Position numbers and translations under genes: made by a program. The notes below the pieces were generated by a model that was given only the letters and a program-made list of their open reading frames with translations, made no database searches and was not told the DNA's origin. DNA of 64,000 nucleotides from Berberis thunbergii (Eukaryota; Streptophyta; Magnoliopsida; Ranunculales; Berberidaceae). Numbering within the stretch: position 1 is the stretch's first letter; each line of letters begins with the position of its first letter. Shown in pieces: positions 32,971 through 44,983 of this stretch. Location of the stretch: positions 85,744 to 149,743 of the forward strand of contig QNQO01002039.1 in NCBI GenBank assembly GCA_003290165.1, in the 5' to 3' direction.

Positions 32971-34351
32971 TGTAGAGTCTTTTGCTGAAGATGAGGGGAT
33001 CTATTGGATGAGTCACACATAATACTTTATGAGGCTCTTGGACTTTTCCTAAGTTGATGATCACCCTTAGGAGCTTTGCCATGTATTGATGCACTATTTT
33101 ACTAGCACACAACTTAATACGTTGTTTTGTAGTCGTGGTAAAGAATAAGTAGAGATCGTTCTAGGTTGGCGATTAGAGGGCTCGCTAACTAACACTAAAA
33201 GGTAACTTAAAGACAACTAACAAACTAAATAAAAAAAAATATTGGGTGATTGGTTTTTTCTAATATTAAACAAAGAAAATAACTAAGAAGATTAGTGTAA
33301 AACTAATAAAAACATGATGGCAGTAGATGATGAGAAATTAGCTAAAGGTTATATCTCCACACACCAAACATATGCTCATGAACTAAATTTCAATAAGTCC
33401 TTACCAACTCATTAAGGATAATGTTCAATATTAACCGTGACCGCACTGCATTATTATTATTATTTTCCCAAATTCGTTGAATTAAACTAAGTGTCGTTTC
33501 AAACTACTATTTTCATGCTTTCTAATCAGGAATCACAAGTTAGATAATAATTCAATATCATTAAGTTCTATGGAAAATATGAACATTGACTAAGCAATTG
33601 CAAGTATGATCAACATCTTGTTCTAAATTTAGGTTTTCACTCAATCTTACCAACGTTCTTTGGTATTTACTACTTGTAAGTAAATGATTATAACGATTAG
33701 GTGAAACTCTTATATATTCTAGCATCAAGTCCTAGCATGCTTACTAAGTTGGCCATCTTAACAAACTTACAAAAAAAAGTTCTCTATAGAGCAGTTAAGC
33801 AAAACACAATCACTAATTAGTAGGGAAAAATTGAATTCAATTAATTCATAAAACACATATTTGGGGCTTCGAATCCACCCGTAGCTAAAAGGGAGTTTAG
33901 CTAGACATATTAATCATTTTTAAACAATAGTCCATAATTAACAATCAAACTAAAAGAGAAAAAAGTTGAGAGAAAATGATGTCGCTTGATCCGTGGTGGT
34001 GTAGAGTAACTATATGGGTGCAAATAATGCGTTGGAGGATGAAATCACTGAAAACCCTCATTTTTCTTCACGATCTCAATTTGTTCTTATTTTGTGAGAA
34101 TAATGAGACTGCAAGAAAGAGAGGGAGAGGAGCAGGGCGATGGAGCAAGGGTGGCGTGCGTTTGGAGGACTGGGTGGAAGATGAAAATGGACTGGATGAT
34201 GGTCTAGCTAGCTAGCGATCGGTGATTGTGATGATGGACTATTGTGTGATCGATCATAACAGTGAGAGATTAGGCGAGAGAGTTGTGGATGGCGATGATT
34301 GTGTATCTCGTTATAGTGGAATCAATGGCGAGAGGGAACGATTTGGGCTAA
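32971..34351. other. AT-rich stretch without recognised gene
   Basis: No coding sequence or terminal repeats could be assigned. The segment from about 33090 (ttgatgcactattttactag) to 33960 has the look of a dispersed non-coding plant repeat, but I cannot name it. Short frames at 33976-34215 and 34222-34566 lack family features. Confidence 0.4.
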
Positions 34352-36295
34352 TGATACATCAACATAGACCGATCATCACTATCGTACACATTGCAGAAAA
34401 CATCCATCAAGAGGATATAGCGTCCAATCCATTGAGCCAGTTCATAGAACCCAAAAGGAATAAAACCAATTACAAAGGCCCAGACAAGGCCCGCCAACGA
34501 GAATACATAAACAGAGCCCAAATCCAGGCCCAAATGAATCAGAGCTCAAATCCAGGCCCGACATGAGTTCTTTCATAAAAAAGAGGAACGTTGCACCAAA
34601 ATAAAGTCGTTGATGAAGTTACGCCTCCACGGATGCATCTCCATTAAAGAAGAGACTGTTACGAGAAACATCTCATTTCGTTGTACCTCACAGAGAATTA
34701 ACCACAACCATTATAAAAGGTAAAGGGAACATTCGACACATGTATGCAATTTTAACTGAGTTTTGTCCAGATTTACTTCCTTCTTCCAACATAGTTCCTG
34801 ACTTAAGCATCGGAGTGCCTTCGGTCAACAAAAGGGTGGTCCTTGGCAGTCTAACATTTGTTTTACAGGTCAAACTCACAGGAGGTCAATTTTTGGACGC
34901 ATCAGTTTGGCGCTGTCCATGGGGAACGATGAGTTTCCTTTCCAAAAACAAGATCCACAGTGACAAAACTCACCACAATTCAATGGAAGATCAACAAGCC
35001 GTCAGAATAAGTAACACACTCCACGGATCCTCAACCCAATGATGATCGTGACAATTCTCCCACTAGCAACGATGCGTCACAAACAGCTCATGAATAATAG
35101 GCAGTCTAGATCATCAAACCAATGGCACCTGAGAATCCGGATCTGTAAAATGCAATAGCCTAGACAACCTAAACATCCAGTGACACTGCCACAGATCCCC
35201 AGGTAGAGCTGCTAATGGCCCAGATGAGTTACATGACAAAGACGCTGGAGAAAATCACCCAGGAACACATTCAGCCAGTTCATCTTGTTCAGGCACCGCC
35301 ACAACAAAACTCTGCCAACCGAACTCGAGGAAGTGATGAAATCCCGGTAGAGTCACAACAAGGAAACTTCAAAAGCAACGAGATCCCTCAAGGCAAGACT
35401 CCACTGTGTGATAGGACACTTATTGAAATCCCGTTCAGGATAGGAGTCACGGATCCCAACTTATTATACGAGTTAGCAAAGCCGCCATTATCTGACACCC
35501 TCATGAAAACGACAATGCCGAAAAAGATCACTCCGCCAATGTTTTGTAGTATATGATGGCGCTACTGACCCAACTGATAACCTAAGACATTTCCACCACA
35601 TGATGGCCCTGAAGGAAACAACAAAGTCGATCTTGTGCAGGACATTCCTGACTAGCCTCACATCCACAATAATGAATTGGTTCAATAGTCTACCATCGAG
35701 GTCATTAGACTCCTTCCAAGATTTAGCCACCGCTTTTATCACCATATTCATCGGGAGCCAACAGATGAGAAAAGAACCACACTACATCCTGCATATTAGG
35801 CAGAAGTCCAAAGAGACAATAAGGGAATATGTTAGTCGCTTTACTAATGAATTGACGATGATCGATGGATGTAGCAACGACATAGCCGCTGAAACCTTTG
35901 TTGCCAGACTGAAGATGGGCCCCTTCTTTGATGCTCTTAACCTGAAGCCTCCAAAAGGCATGGTTGTCCTGTTGAAAATAACACAAAAATACATCTCCGT
36001 TGAAGAGATGAAGGCAGCCAAGAGGAAAAATGACCAAAAAAAGAGAAAGTCTTTCAAGGAAACATGAAAGAAAGGAAGACGGAAGACAAAATGACGGATA
36101 ACGGGAGGGTAACAACCAATCGAAAAAACATCAGAATGGCCAAAAAAGTGATTCGCAACAACATGAATACGAGAAGCTACAACCAGCACGGCCTCAACAG
36201 AGTGAGTAACGAGTTTGATGAAGAACACATACATGCCATATATGAAAACAAGTTGAGCATATATAATGAAGCACATAGTGAAATGGGATAAGGTC
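34352..36295 (+). mobile_element. Tat-type gypsy element, 5' end (LTR, PBS, gag)
   Basis: LTR 34352-34904 (TGATACATCA .. GGACGCATCA, TATA-like attataaaagg at about 34710) is followed at 34908 by tggcgctgtccatgggga. That resembles the tggcgccgtctgtggg primer-site region of Tat-lineage elements. A broken gag follows. No polymerase domains are seen downstream, where a Mutator-like pseudogene begins. Confidence 0.72.
35215..36066 (+). pseudogene. Tat-type gypsy Gag, frameshifted
   Basis: Two frames (35215-35556 and 35600-36066) form one Retrotrans_gag domain. The first ends MPKKITPPMFCS and similarity shifts frame at about 35550 (YDGATDPTDNLRHFHHMMAL). It then continues CRTFLTSLTSTIMNWFNSLP, IGSQQMRKEPHYILHIRQK, IREYVSRFTNEL and MKMGPF-type KMGPFFDALNLKPP. 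The ..LLKITQKYISVEE end is typical of Tat gag. Gag packages the element RNA. Confidence 0.82.
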
Positions 36296-36388
36296 AACTG
36301 GCCGCTTAGGATGAGAGGAGACCCGGAAGGAAGAGACAAAAACAAATATTGTTCCTTCCATATGAAACTAATTATAAATTGAATTATT

Positions 36389-38272
36389 ATGCCAAATGTT
36401 GATAGAAGTGGTGGCAACAACAACGAAGAAAGATCATTGATACTGGTAGTCGATGATAGTCGGCTATTTGTTACCGATGAGGTATGTAAGTTTTGACTTA
36501 TTTTTGTTTTCACCATTTTCCATTGTTATAAATATGTTGTTATTAACAAATTTTAAAATTTTTTTAGGCATTCTCATCAAGGTCTGCATTGATTGCTTGG
36601 GTCCAAAGTTTCGGTAGGGATTATAACATAGTTGTTACTATCACTAAATCGGAACCGGCTAATTAAATAAGGAAGAGAATGGTCCATTTTGGTTGTGAAT
36701 GGGGAGGGAAGCACGACAAAAGGTTAAAGAATTTTGTTCGATCATGCAATACAAAGAAGTGTGGGTGCAATTTTGAGTTAAGAGGGATCCCACTAGAGAA
36801 TTACCATTGGAAGTTGCTAGTGACATGTGGAACCCACAATCATCTTTGATTAGAGACACACTGTTGGTCATTTGTTTGTTGGAAAATTGAACGTAGAGGA
36901 GATGATTTATGTGCAGAATATGGCGAAGTCCGGTGTGAGCCCTCGCAACATCTTGTCTCGGCTAAAAGAGAGGTATCCGAAAATATCTAGACTTTGAAAC
37001 ATATTTACGATGTATTCTGTCGGCTAAAGGTACTCGAACAAAGAGGCAGGACGGCTTTGCAACATACTCTGGAATTCTTGAGCTCACACAAGTACATAGA
37101 GTGGCATTCTATTGATCAGGGGAAAAGAGTCACCAACCTTTTTTGGGTGCATCCTAAATCTATTCAGTTGGCAAAGTGTTTTCCACAAGTAATGCTTATG
37201 GATTGCACGTATAAAACAAATCACTATAGGATGTCGTTATTTGAGATTGTTTGTGTGACGTCGACCGGAAAGACCTTCAACGTTCCATTTTGTTTTGTGT
37301 TCTGAGTAGGAAGAGTCATACGTTTGGGCATTGGAAAAGTTTGCAGAAATTTTCGAGCCAGACAACTTGCTAAGTGTGTTTGTGACTGATAGAGAATTGA
37401 GTTTGATCAAGGCTATTGAGCGAGTTTTTCCAAAGGCAAGGAGATTATTGTGCACATGGCACATCAATACAAATGTCGAGAAAATTTGTAAGAGGCACTT
37501 TGAGGACAATGACCAGTGGGTCGACTTTATAGATTCATTTTCAGAATTGTATAAATCAAGTTAAGAAGATAAATGAAACAAGGCCACAATTGAGTTTGAT
37601 AGAAGATGGGCAAAATACCCAAAGTGTTTGGAATATCCCAAGATAGTTTGGTATCCCCATATGGACTACTTTTTCTGTGCATGGACAGATAAATTTATGC
37701 ATTTTGGGCAACGCACAACGGGTCGAGTTGAAGGTGCATACTCAAAGTTGAAACACTTGTTAGAAAATTTCCAAGGTACATTCCTTAATGTCTGGAAAAA
37801 GATGCATGATATGATCGAAGTCCAACTGGTCGAGATAGAGTCGTCATTTCAGCATAGTCTGACGAAGGTAAAGACTGAACATAACTTCACTTTATTTGCC
37901 TTACTTCATGGGTCGGTGGCGTTCAAGGCTATTGATTTGATAAATTCATAAATTCGAAGGTGTGAAAGTGTGGGGGTTGACCCTGTCAAGTGTGGTTGTA
38001 TGCTTCAAACAACGCATGGATTACCTTGTGCTCATGAAGTTACATGTTATCTAATTCCAATAGGACAAATTCCAGTACGCACAGTAGGCAAGTATTAGCT
38101 TCAACTTGGCACAACATCTATTCATGAAAGTGGTGATGTGATTATAGACCCAGTGGTTGACGCCCTTATGAATAGGTTCAATGAGTCAAGTCATAATCAG
38201 AAGTTGGTTATGAAGAGGAGGCTTATAGAGTTGAGTTCCTCGGGTGACAGTGTCATGATCGAACCATGAGCA
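36389..38272 (+). pseudogene. Mutator-like (FAR1/MULE-type) transposase with SWIM finger
   Basis: Exon 1 (36389-36481) reads MPNVDRSGGNNN.. to VTDE; a GT..AG intron (36482-36567) follows, then FSSRSALIAWVQSFGRDY. A FAR1-like zinc-binding region comes next (FGCEWGGKHDKR .. CNTKKCGCNFELRG .. CGTHNH). The MULE domain follows: LFWVHPKSIQLAKCFPQVML, DCTYKTNHYRM, VTDRELSLIKAIE, LLCTWHINTNVEK, WTDKFMHFGQRTTGRVEGAY. A SWIM finger ends it (CGCMLQTTHGLPCAHEV). Stops and shifts occur near 36665, 36850, 36990, 37303 and 37561, so the gene is dead. Terminal inverted repeats were not found. Confidence 0.85.
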
Positions 38273-38399
38273 CTTGTGGCAGGAAAGGAGAGACTGAAAA
38301 AAAAAGTTGCCTAAGCATGAGAGGTCCACAATAAGGATCCCTCGGGACAGGAATACACCATGACACAAGAAAAAATGAAAGGCAAAAGTAAAAAAGGAG

Positions 38400-38800
38400 A
38401 AGCCAAAAATTCATAACAATATATTGATGCGACATATTTCATCTTGGATACGGGATTATTTTTACGACATTGTCAATGTGTCAGGCAATGAAAACTGTGG
38501 CTTTCGATGCATAACCAAATTCCTTCATTATGATGACAAAACAGTTGAAAACAGGTACAGAAAGAGCTACTGATGGAGCTTGAGAGTAATGAAGAGTTGT
38601 GGCTTGCAATATGGCACGAAGAAGGGGTAAAGGTTGTGAAAGACGCTTCCAGAAGACCAGGTGCAAATAGACAAGGAAGGTTGGTTTATGCACCGCGATA
38701 TGTTAGAGCTGGCAGCGACCCGTTACCAATGCGTCTTTGTTTGTTATGGGAACCAAAACACGACATGTTTTCCCTATGTTTAGCCGACACCACATTTTGA
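38400..38800 (+). pseudogene. OTU-like protease tail of the Mutator-like gene
   Basis: About 130 bp after the SWIM part, one frame reads ISSWIRDYFYDIVNVSGNENCGFRCIT. This fits the catalytic Cys block (GDGNCGFR) of OTU-like cysteine proteases found fused downstream of some plant MULE/FAR1-type proteins. A frameshift near 38560 moves similarity to a frame reading LMELESNEELW. The functional role of the OTU tail is unknown to me. The downstream end and the catalytic His were not identified. Confidence 0.6.
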
Positions 38801-38900
38801 CTCAGGACGCGTTTGTTTCATGGCACACTTGGCTGAGAGCATTCGTTATGTCGTCTTTCATATGCAACCAAACCCACCATTGCCTCCTACAGTACTAACT

Positions 38901-39149
38901 TGGTCGTGTTGAATGTTTCCTTTGGCAATCTTGTTGAAGAGTAGTTTCGAGGTCCAACTCGGTATTGAAGCGACAATGGTGAACAAGTATAATGACAAGA
39001 ATAAGAAGAATGTGAAGAAGTCGAATGAGGTGGTGACCATATTAGACTGATGCACATATTGTATTTTGCTAACCATTGTTGTGATGGAAAAATGTAAATG
39101 GAAGAAGAACCATTGTTTTGTTAGAAAAGTCACTGTTTTTTTTTAATGG
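38901..39149. other. Gap between MULE remnant and gypsy remnant
   Basis: AT-rich, no gene recognised. It may contain eroded 3' sequence of the Mutator-like element. Confidence 0.4.
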
Positions 39150-39179
39150 AAGACTTGTATGTTTGAGATTTTGTCTCTA

Positions 39180-39260
39180 ACAACCAACTGTCTAGAAATA
39201 AAATACCTAGATGCTCCTGTATCGAAAAGAGCCCTCAACAGGGAAGACGACGAATGCACA
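39180..39260 (-). pseudogene. gypsy aspartic protease start
   Basis: The minus strand reads SSSLLRALFDTGASRYFISR, the active-site DTGAS region of a retroviral-type protease. It is separated from gag by about 120 bp of AT-rich sequence bounded by gtatgtt and ttcag, which looks like an intron or a non-coding insert. The copy ends shortly afterwards. Confidence 0.7.
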
Positions 39261-39414
39261 AAACCTGGCACACAACACAAGTATCCTGAATCACATAACA
39301 ACACACTAACATGCAATTTTTCCTACGCATAATGCACATAACACAATCTTACTACATCTGGCACACACAAAACGACAATAAAAATAAATAAAATAACATA
39401 CCCTCAACATTTCC

Positions 39415-40575
39415 CTGACCGGGAATAGCTGCTAGGCGAATAGGCGGTGCTGGGAGAGGGACTCTCTGACCACTACCAGATGCAGGTGCTAATTGTCCCT
39501 GAGGAGCCCTCTGCTGTGCTGGTCCAGCCCTAATCTGAGGACAAAGTCTGGAAAAGTGCCCCAGTTGTCCACAAGTATAACAAACTACATGCTCCCATCG
39601 ATTTGTCTGACCTCTTGGACAATCACGGGCTACATGTCCCTCCTGACCACAAGTGAAGCAACTGCTCCTTCTTTCTGTCTGACCACCCCACCTAGGCTGC
39701 CTCTTTTGCTGTTGCTGCTGCTGCTGCTGTCGATGATCTCCTCGAGAACGTTTGTCACCTCTGCGGTCTCTGCCAGTCCTAACTGGTCCCTCTCTACCAG
39801 GGTCTCTCTACTGGACAACGGCACGCTCTGGCTGCTGTGCCTGCTCAATTGTTTGGTTTCCTCGGCCAAACCTTTGACTACGTTCTGAACCTCTAGCTCG
39901 TCGAATCAAAGTCTTCTGTCTACAATCGGCGTCCACTCGCTCCTGACTCAAAGTGACGTCCACTAATCTCTCAAAAGGACGATCAATCATCACCATCAAC
40001 TGTTTCCTTAGGAATGGGTTCAGACCACTCAAAAATTTTCTGTTCTTCTTCTGTGGTGTGTCTATAAAATAAGTGGCATAGCGGCTCAACTGTGTAAACT
40101 CGGCCGAGTATTCAGAAACAGATCTAGAACCCTACTGTAAATGTAGAAACCTGTCCACTATCTCAGCTCTTGCAGAATCAGGAACAAAATGTTGTTCAAA
40201 CACCTGGCAAAATGTATCCCACTGCATCTCTGACACGTCACGGCTCTGCCTCACTGTATCCCACCAGTACATAGCCTCTTCGTCAAACGGGTGTGCTGCT
40301 AACTCAGTACGCTGTATAGGTGTCAGTACCATCCTCTCAAATATGAGCTCTACCTTACGGATCCACCGATCCGCAGCTAGAGAATCTCCAGTACCATCAA
40401 ACCTTTCACCACCCAAGCTGACAAAATCCCTGTTGCGCCAAGTAAACGGATCATCTGACTGACTGCCATGCCTCACATTCTGTGCCAACTGGGTCATAAT
40501 TTCCATAAAAGCCTGAGAGATATCCTCCCCTGCAGTGCCTGATCCCTCACCCTGAGATCTCTGCCCACGCGCCAT
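39415..40575 (-). pseudogene. gypsy Gag with two CCHC zinc knuckles
   Basis: Starting MARGQRSQGEGSG at 40575, it includes the capsid domain (WIRKVELIFERMVLTPIQR, YWWDTVRQSRDVSEMQWDTF, FVPDSARAEIVDRFLHLQ). A premature TAG lies at about 40133. The reading then continues YATYFIDTPQKKNRKFLSGL .. RQKTLIRRARG. A Gln-rich tract (CAG/CTG run at 39712-39730) precedes two knuckles, CFTCGQEGHVARDCP and CYTCGQLGHFSRLCP. A frame change lies near 39810. Gag binds and packages element RNA. Confidence 0.85.
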
Positions 40576-40726
40576 CACCAAACAACCTCTACGAAAAATA
40601 AAATACACATACCATACATCAAACAACACAATAGAAGTCCTAACTCATCTACTCAATTCACTCAAGAAAGTGGTATATGATGATGTTCTATGTGAACCGG
40701 TAAACAATGGCTATGATACTAAGCTC

Positions 40727-43079
40727 TGTCACGCCCCGACCCGCCACGGTAATCACAGCGTCCTGATGCGTGAACTAACACGTACACAGACAGATCGTAA
40801 CCGGCCACAACATCATAATATAACACATTCTTGATATGAGAAACAAACGGAAATAAAACTACGCTAAAGTTTGAATAAAATAAATATATATTTGATTCGC
40901 CCCACCAGAGTCATATCGACAAAACCAATATACAAACATCTATTATAGCAATAGAGTACATCTGAAACACAAAGAAAGCAAAACATACCCGTACAGGGTG
41001 GACACAACCAAAAAGCACAAAACGCTCCTACAACGAAAATCGGGGCCTACGCGCCACGATCAGCAGGAACTCCAACACTGCCTGCACTCCAATAGAAGCA
41101 CACCTCTTGCGGGGTCAGCAAAACACAAAGCTAGCTGGTGCGAGCGAACTAAATACAAATAACAGAAATAATAAACAAGGAAAATTCATGCCACACAACA
41201 ATGAATAAGCAACAAGTTCTAAAGTCTAAATCACACCGTGTCTCTAAGGATAATGTTTCTAAGTTCAAGCAACAACACAAACATTTCAGATTCAACAATA
41301 ACTACCAGTTTATGATATATGTCGATCATTACACACGATTCAACATGGTAAATATCAGGCGATGAAAAATAAAGACAATCAGGTTGAAACCAAAAATCCT
41401 GTAAAATTCTGTATGTGTCTCATATCGTAGGTATCCGCATACCCTACGAATGTGTCTCACCCAGACACATCCCACAACGTGCACCAGTACCACTTCGGGC
41501 TTGTTTGTATCCTAATGGGGTGTCATCTGCCAGGATATAAACTCAAACATCCCGAACAACTGACCTAACACGGCCAACCTAACACAATCAAACTCAAGGG
41601 CGCTGGGAGGGAAAGCGAGTAATCTCCAAAGCACGTCCTCCGGGACTCGTCTTACTGCACTCTATAGTGGCAAGTGCGTGCGAGAGCTCACCGTACCTCA
41701 GCAAGCTTGCCATATGCAATAGCGTCCACAATGTCAGGTGCGAGTCATCTCAAGCACCATCCAACTCACGATGCGAGCAAGCTTCTAAGCATCGGCACAA
41801 CAGGCATTATAGCGGGGTAGAGACACTTATACTACTAGCCACATGCTCAAATGACAAGTCTGTACATAACCAAATGTACAAACGTGCAATCATAAACAAT
41901 TCGACAATTTTTATAAAACCACGACTATGCCAGGGTCCCAACATGACCCAATTCACCACAATAAATTTATTCGAGTCGATTATCATACATGCTCAAGACT
42001 CGAAAATCCATGGTAAAACATGATATGCTATGCAAACTCGACAACCAAGCATACAAGTCTCATGTCATTACACCAAAGCCCAATCACACCAAAATCACTA
42101 TTCGATTTCATTCAAGTATCATGATTTCCGAAAATCCAATGCATAATTCATTCACACATAACTAACACAATCCTCGAAATATCTGAAAACTCCGAATTTC
42201 GGATTTGGATAAAATTCTACACAATTGACAGTATAATGTAAAAATTCAATTCAGGATTTCAAATATTTATTTCTTAAAATAAAAATTATAGTTCGACTCA
42301 CCTGGGCGGAATGGATTTTCAAAACCCAATTCCTACCGGTCGAAGCTCCAAACACGCAAAACCACGAAAATTCTAAAACTGCAAGGCGGACTTGAAAATG
42401 AGTATACTAGCCGAAAATTGAAATAAATAAATAAATACAAGCGGCGCGTGACTGAAAAGAAAACTTACAGGCAATAGGAATTCGGCAACCACCCCGCCGA
42501 AACCCAAAGTTGGGCGAAAACATGCCGAAACCCTCCCTACACCGGTCTGATCGCTACCAAACTGCACAACAGCCCGCAAAAGAGTCTAAGGACACTCGGA
42601 GTCATGAAAGTGAGGCTCACCCACGCACCTAAAGCCCGATTTCACGCCGAGGAACCCTCCAAACAAACATGCACCCTGATTTTAAAAAAAAATTCGGCCA
42701 ACCCCAAAACAACCTTGCATGTCGGTTCTAAGGGCTCCCAAGGACGCCACCAAGGCCCCAACACGGCTGATCGGAGCTATGGAAACCGATCAAACCCAAC
42801 CCAAATGAAACTGATTTTTTTTTCCGAAAAAAACAACAGGGAAAATCAAGAAGGGAAAGAAGAGAAAACGAACCGAGGAGGAGGAGGTGAGATTGTGGAA
42901 GAAATCACCCAAAAACGCCGAGAAAATGTAGGAGGAGGCGACGATTCAGCGTCGCTCGCTGCTGGAACGAAAAGAAAACCACAAAAAAAAAGAGAAGAAG
43001 AAAGGGGGGAGAGGGTCGTTTCATTTTAAGGGGTGGGTGGCTATGTGCCCCCACCACCTTTGTTGAGTACACCCCGCCC

Positions 43080-43140
<61 letters not shown>

Positions 43141-43162
43141 TTTTTAAAACGCAGGTCTCACA
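40727..43162 (-). repeat. 2.4-kb gypsy LTR
   Basis: It begins tgtcacgccccgacccgcc at 40727 and ends aaaacgcaggtctcaca at 43162. Read on the minus strand it runs TGTGAGACC .. GGGGCGTGACA, with short inverted ends and TG..CA. An (AT)n run lies at 43083-43132. The partner LTR is absent. Confidence 0.8.
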
Positions 43163-43543
43163 ATGATGCAAGAATGCGAGAACAGAAAAAGAATTAGTTT
43201 TATGCGACTATGCGAAATTAGAAAATAATATCAAAACAAATTTCAGATAAAATTTTGAAAAATCTAGTTTGTTGGACAATAATTAATTCCCAATAGTGAA
43301 AGGAATGTAGAGGTCGTTGAAGTAGGTCCGACTTTTGAGTCTGTGCATATGTTTAGGTCCAGTACTTTGTGTGTATCACTTTATATGTGGTGGTGTTAGC
43401 TTAATATCTATGGGTAGGCAATAAACTTTATATGTTTCTCTTTCTAAATTAAACTCTCATTGTCGTCTCTTTACTTGTAATTTCTCTGCCAAGTGTTTGT
43501 GAGCATTTGGAAGCCAGAAAAATAAATCAAAATACAGAGAATT
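43163..43543. repeat. Dispersed repeat shared with 61945-62110
   Basis: The segment 43310-43450 (gtcgttgaagtaggtccgac .. gagtctgtgcatatg .. tatatgtggtggtgttagct) is related in sequence and order to 61950-62100. No coding sequence is seen. Confidence 0.6.
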
Positions 43544-43808
43544 TGGTAACATATCCACTAACATATCCTAAATGTACCTTTTGATTCCCAAACACGCTAT
43601 GTAAAATAATGGTATGGAGAAAATAATATGCCAGGATAAGTTTTCATTATACAAGCAAGAGTATTTATACAAGAAGTATCCTAGTAGCTTTAGATAACTT
43701 CTGATAAGAATACAATTCAGTTTCCATAACTACAATATTCCTAAGATTTTCATAACTACAATATCCTAATCATATCCCTATATCATAGGAGAATCATTGA
43801 TTTCAACA
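43544..43808 (-). repeat. 3' LTR of copia remnant 2
   Basis: The inner end is fixed by the polypurine tract (minus strand aacttgaggggag at 43809-43822) followed by TGTTGAAATC. The outer end at 43544 (TGGTAACAT) is chosen for a TG..CA form and is uncertain. A TATA-like ttgtataaatac is present on the minus strand. Confidence 0.65.
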
Positions 43809-43839
43809 CTCCCCTCAAGTTGAAGAGTGGATGTCAAGA

Positions 43840-44964
43840 ACTCCCAGCTTGTGCAACATGTCATTGAAAGCGTCTTTTCCTAACGGCTTTGTGAGCACAT
43901 CCGCTACTTGCTGAGATTAAGTTTCATACTTGGTTTCAACCGAACCATTTTGAATTTTTTTCTCTAATGAAGTGGAAATCTATTTCAATATGCCTTGTTC
44001 TCTCTGGAAGACCGGGTTAGCCGCAATGTGCAAAATAGCTTGATTATCATAGTGAAACATTGTTGTCTCCGAATGTGACACTTGTAGATCTTGCAATAAG
44101 TTGCATAGCCAGGTTATTTCACAACAAGCACTCGTCATGGCTCGATACTCGGCTTCTACTGAAGAGAAGGTGACAATTTTCTGTCTATTTGTCCTCCAAG
44201 ATACCAGTGAATTTTCCAGAAAGACACAATAATCTGTTGTTGACCTTATAGTAGTGGGACTACCAGCTCAATCCGAATCACAATAAGCTGTTAAACGCAA
44301 ATAATTATGAGCTGGGAAAAAAGACCTCTTCCTGGAGAACTTTTAAGATACTTCAAAATACGGAGTGTGGCATCCCAATGTGGTTTGGTTCATGCATGAA
44401 CCTGCTGAGGACATGAACTGCATAAGTAATATCGAGCCTGGTGATGGTCAAATAGATAAGACGGCCTACCAACCTTCTATATTTTGGGGATCTACAAGCA
44501 ATTCACCCGTGTCCAACAATTTGAGATTTTGTTCCAGAGGAAAACAAACTGGTCGTGTTTCTAATAAACCTCCATCTTTAATAATATCAAGAACATACTT
44601 TCTCTGAGAAGTTGCAATACCTTTCTTGAACGAGATACCTCAATACCCAAAAAGTAATTTAAATCCCCAAGATTTTTGATACAGAAACGATTATGAAGAA
44701 ATTGTTTGAGGGTATTAATAGTATCCAAATCATTTCCTGTAATCAATATGTCATCAACATAAATCAAAGGGCAATGAATGATTTCCCTCTATTACGTGTG
44801 AAGAGGGAGTGATCAGTTTTAGATTGAACGAAACCAGCAGCTTGTATGGCATAAGAGAACATAGCAAACCATTGACGAGAAGCTTGTTTTAGGCCATATA
44901 GGAACTTGTTGAGGCGACATACCAAATTCTCCCCCTGGCGTCGTAGACTTGGAGGTGGAAGCAC
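43840..44964 (-). pseudogene. copia 2 RNase H and RT C-terminal part
   Basis: Minus-strand pieces read SSVEAEYRAM and HYDNQAILHIAANPVF (RNase H), MIYVDDILITGND with LGDLNYFLGIEVSRS (RT catalytic and connection region, 44561-44767), and LNKFLYGLKQASRQW (44764-44964). Stops and shifts separate them. They are the polymerase and template-degrading parts of the polyprotein. Confidence 0.85.
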
Positions 44965-44983
44965 ATAAATTTCTTCATAAAGA

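Larger units (their letters stand above)
39150..43162 (-). mobile_element. Ty3-gypsy element, 5' end with 2.4-kb LTR
   Basis: On the minus strand: LTR (43162 to 40727), a primer-site relative (tagtatcatagcc at about 40709-40721), gag with two zinc knuckles, and the beginning of protease. No polymerase or integrase follows; the copy is cut at about 39150. Confidence 0.85.
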
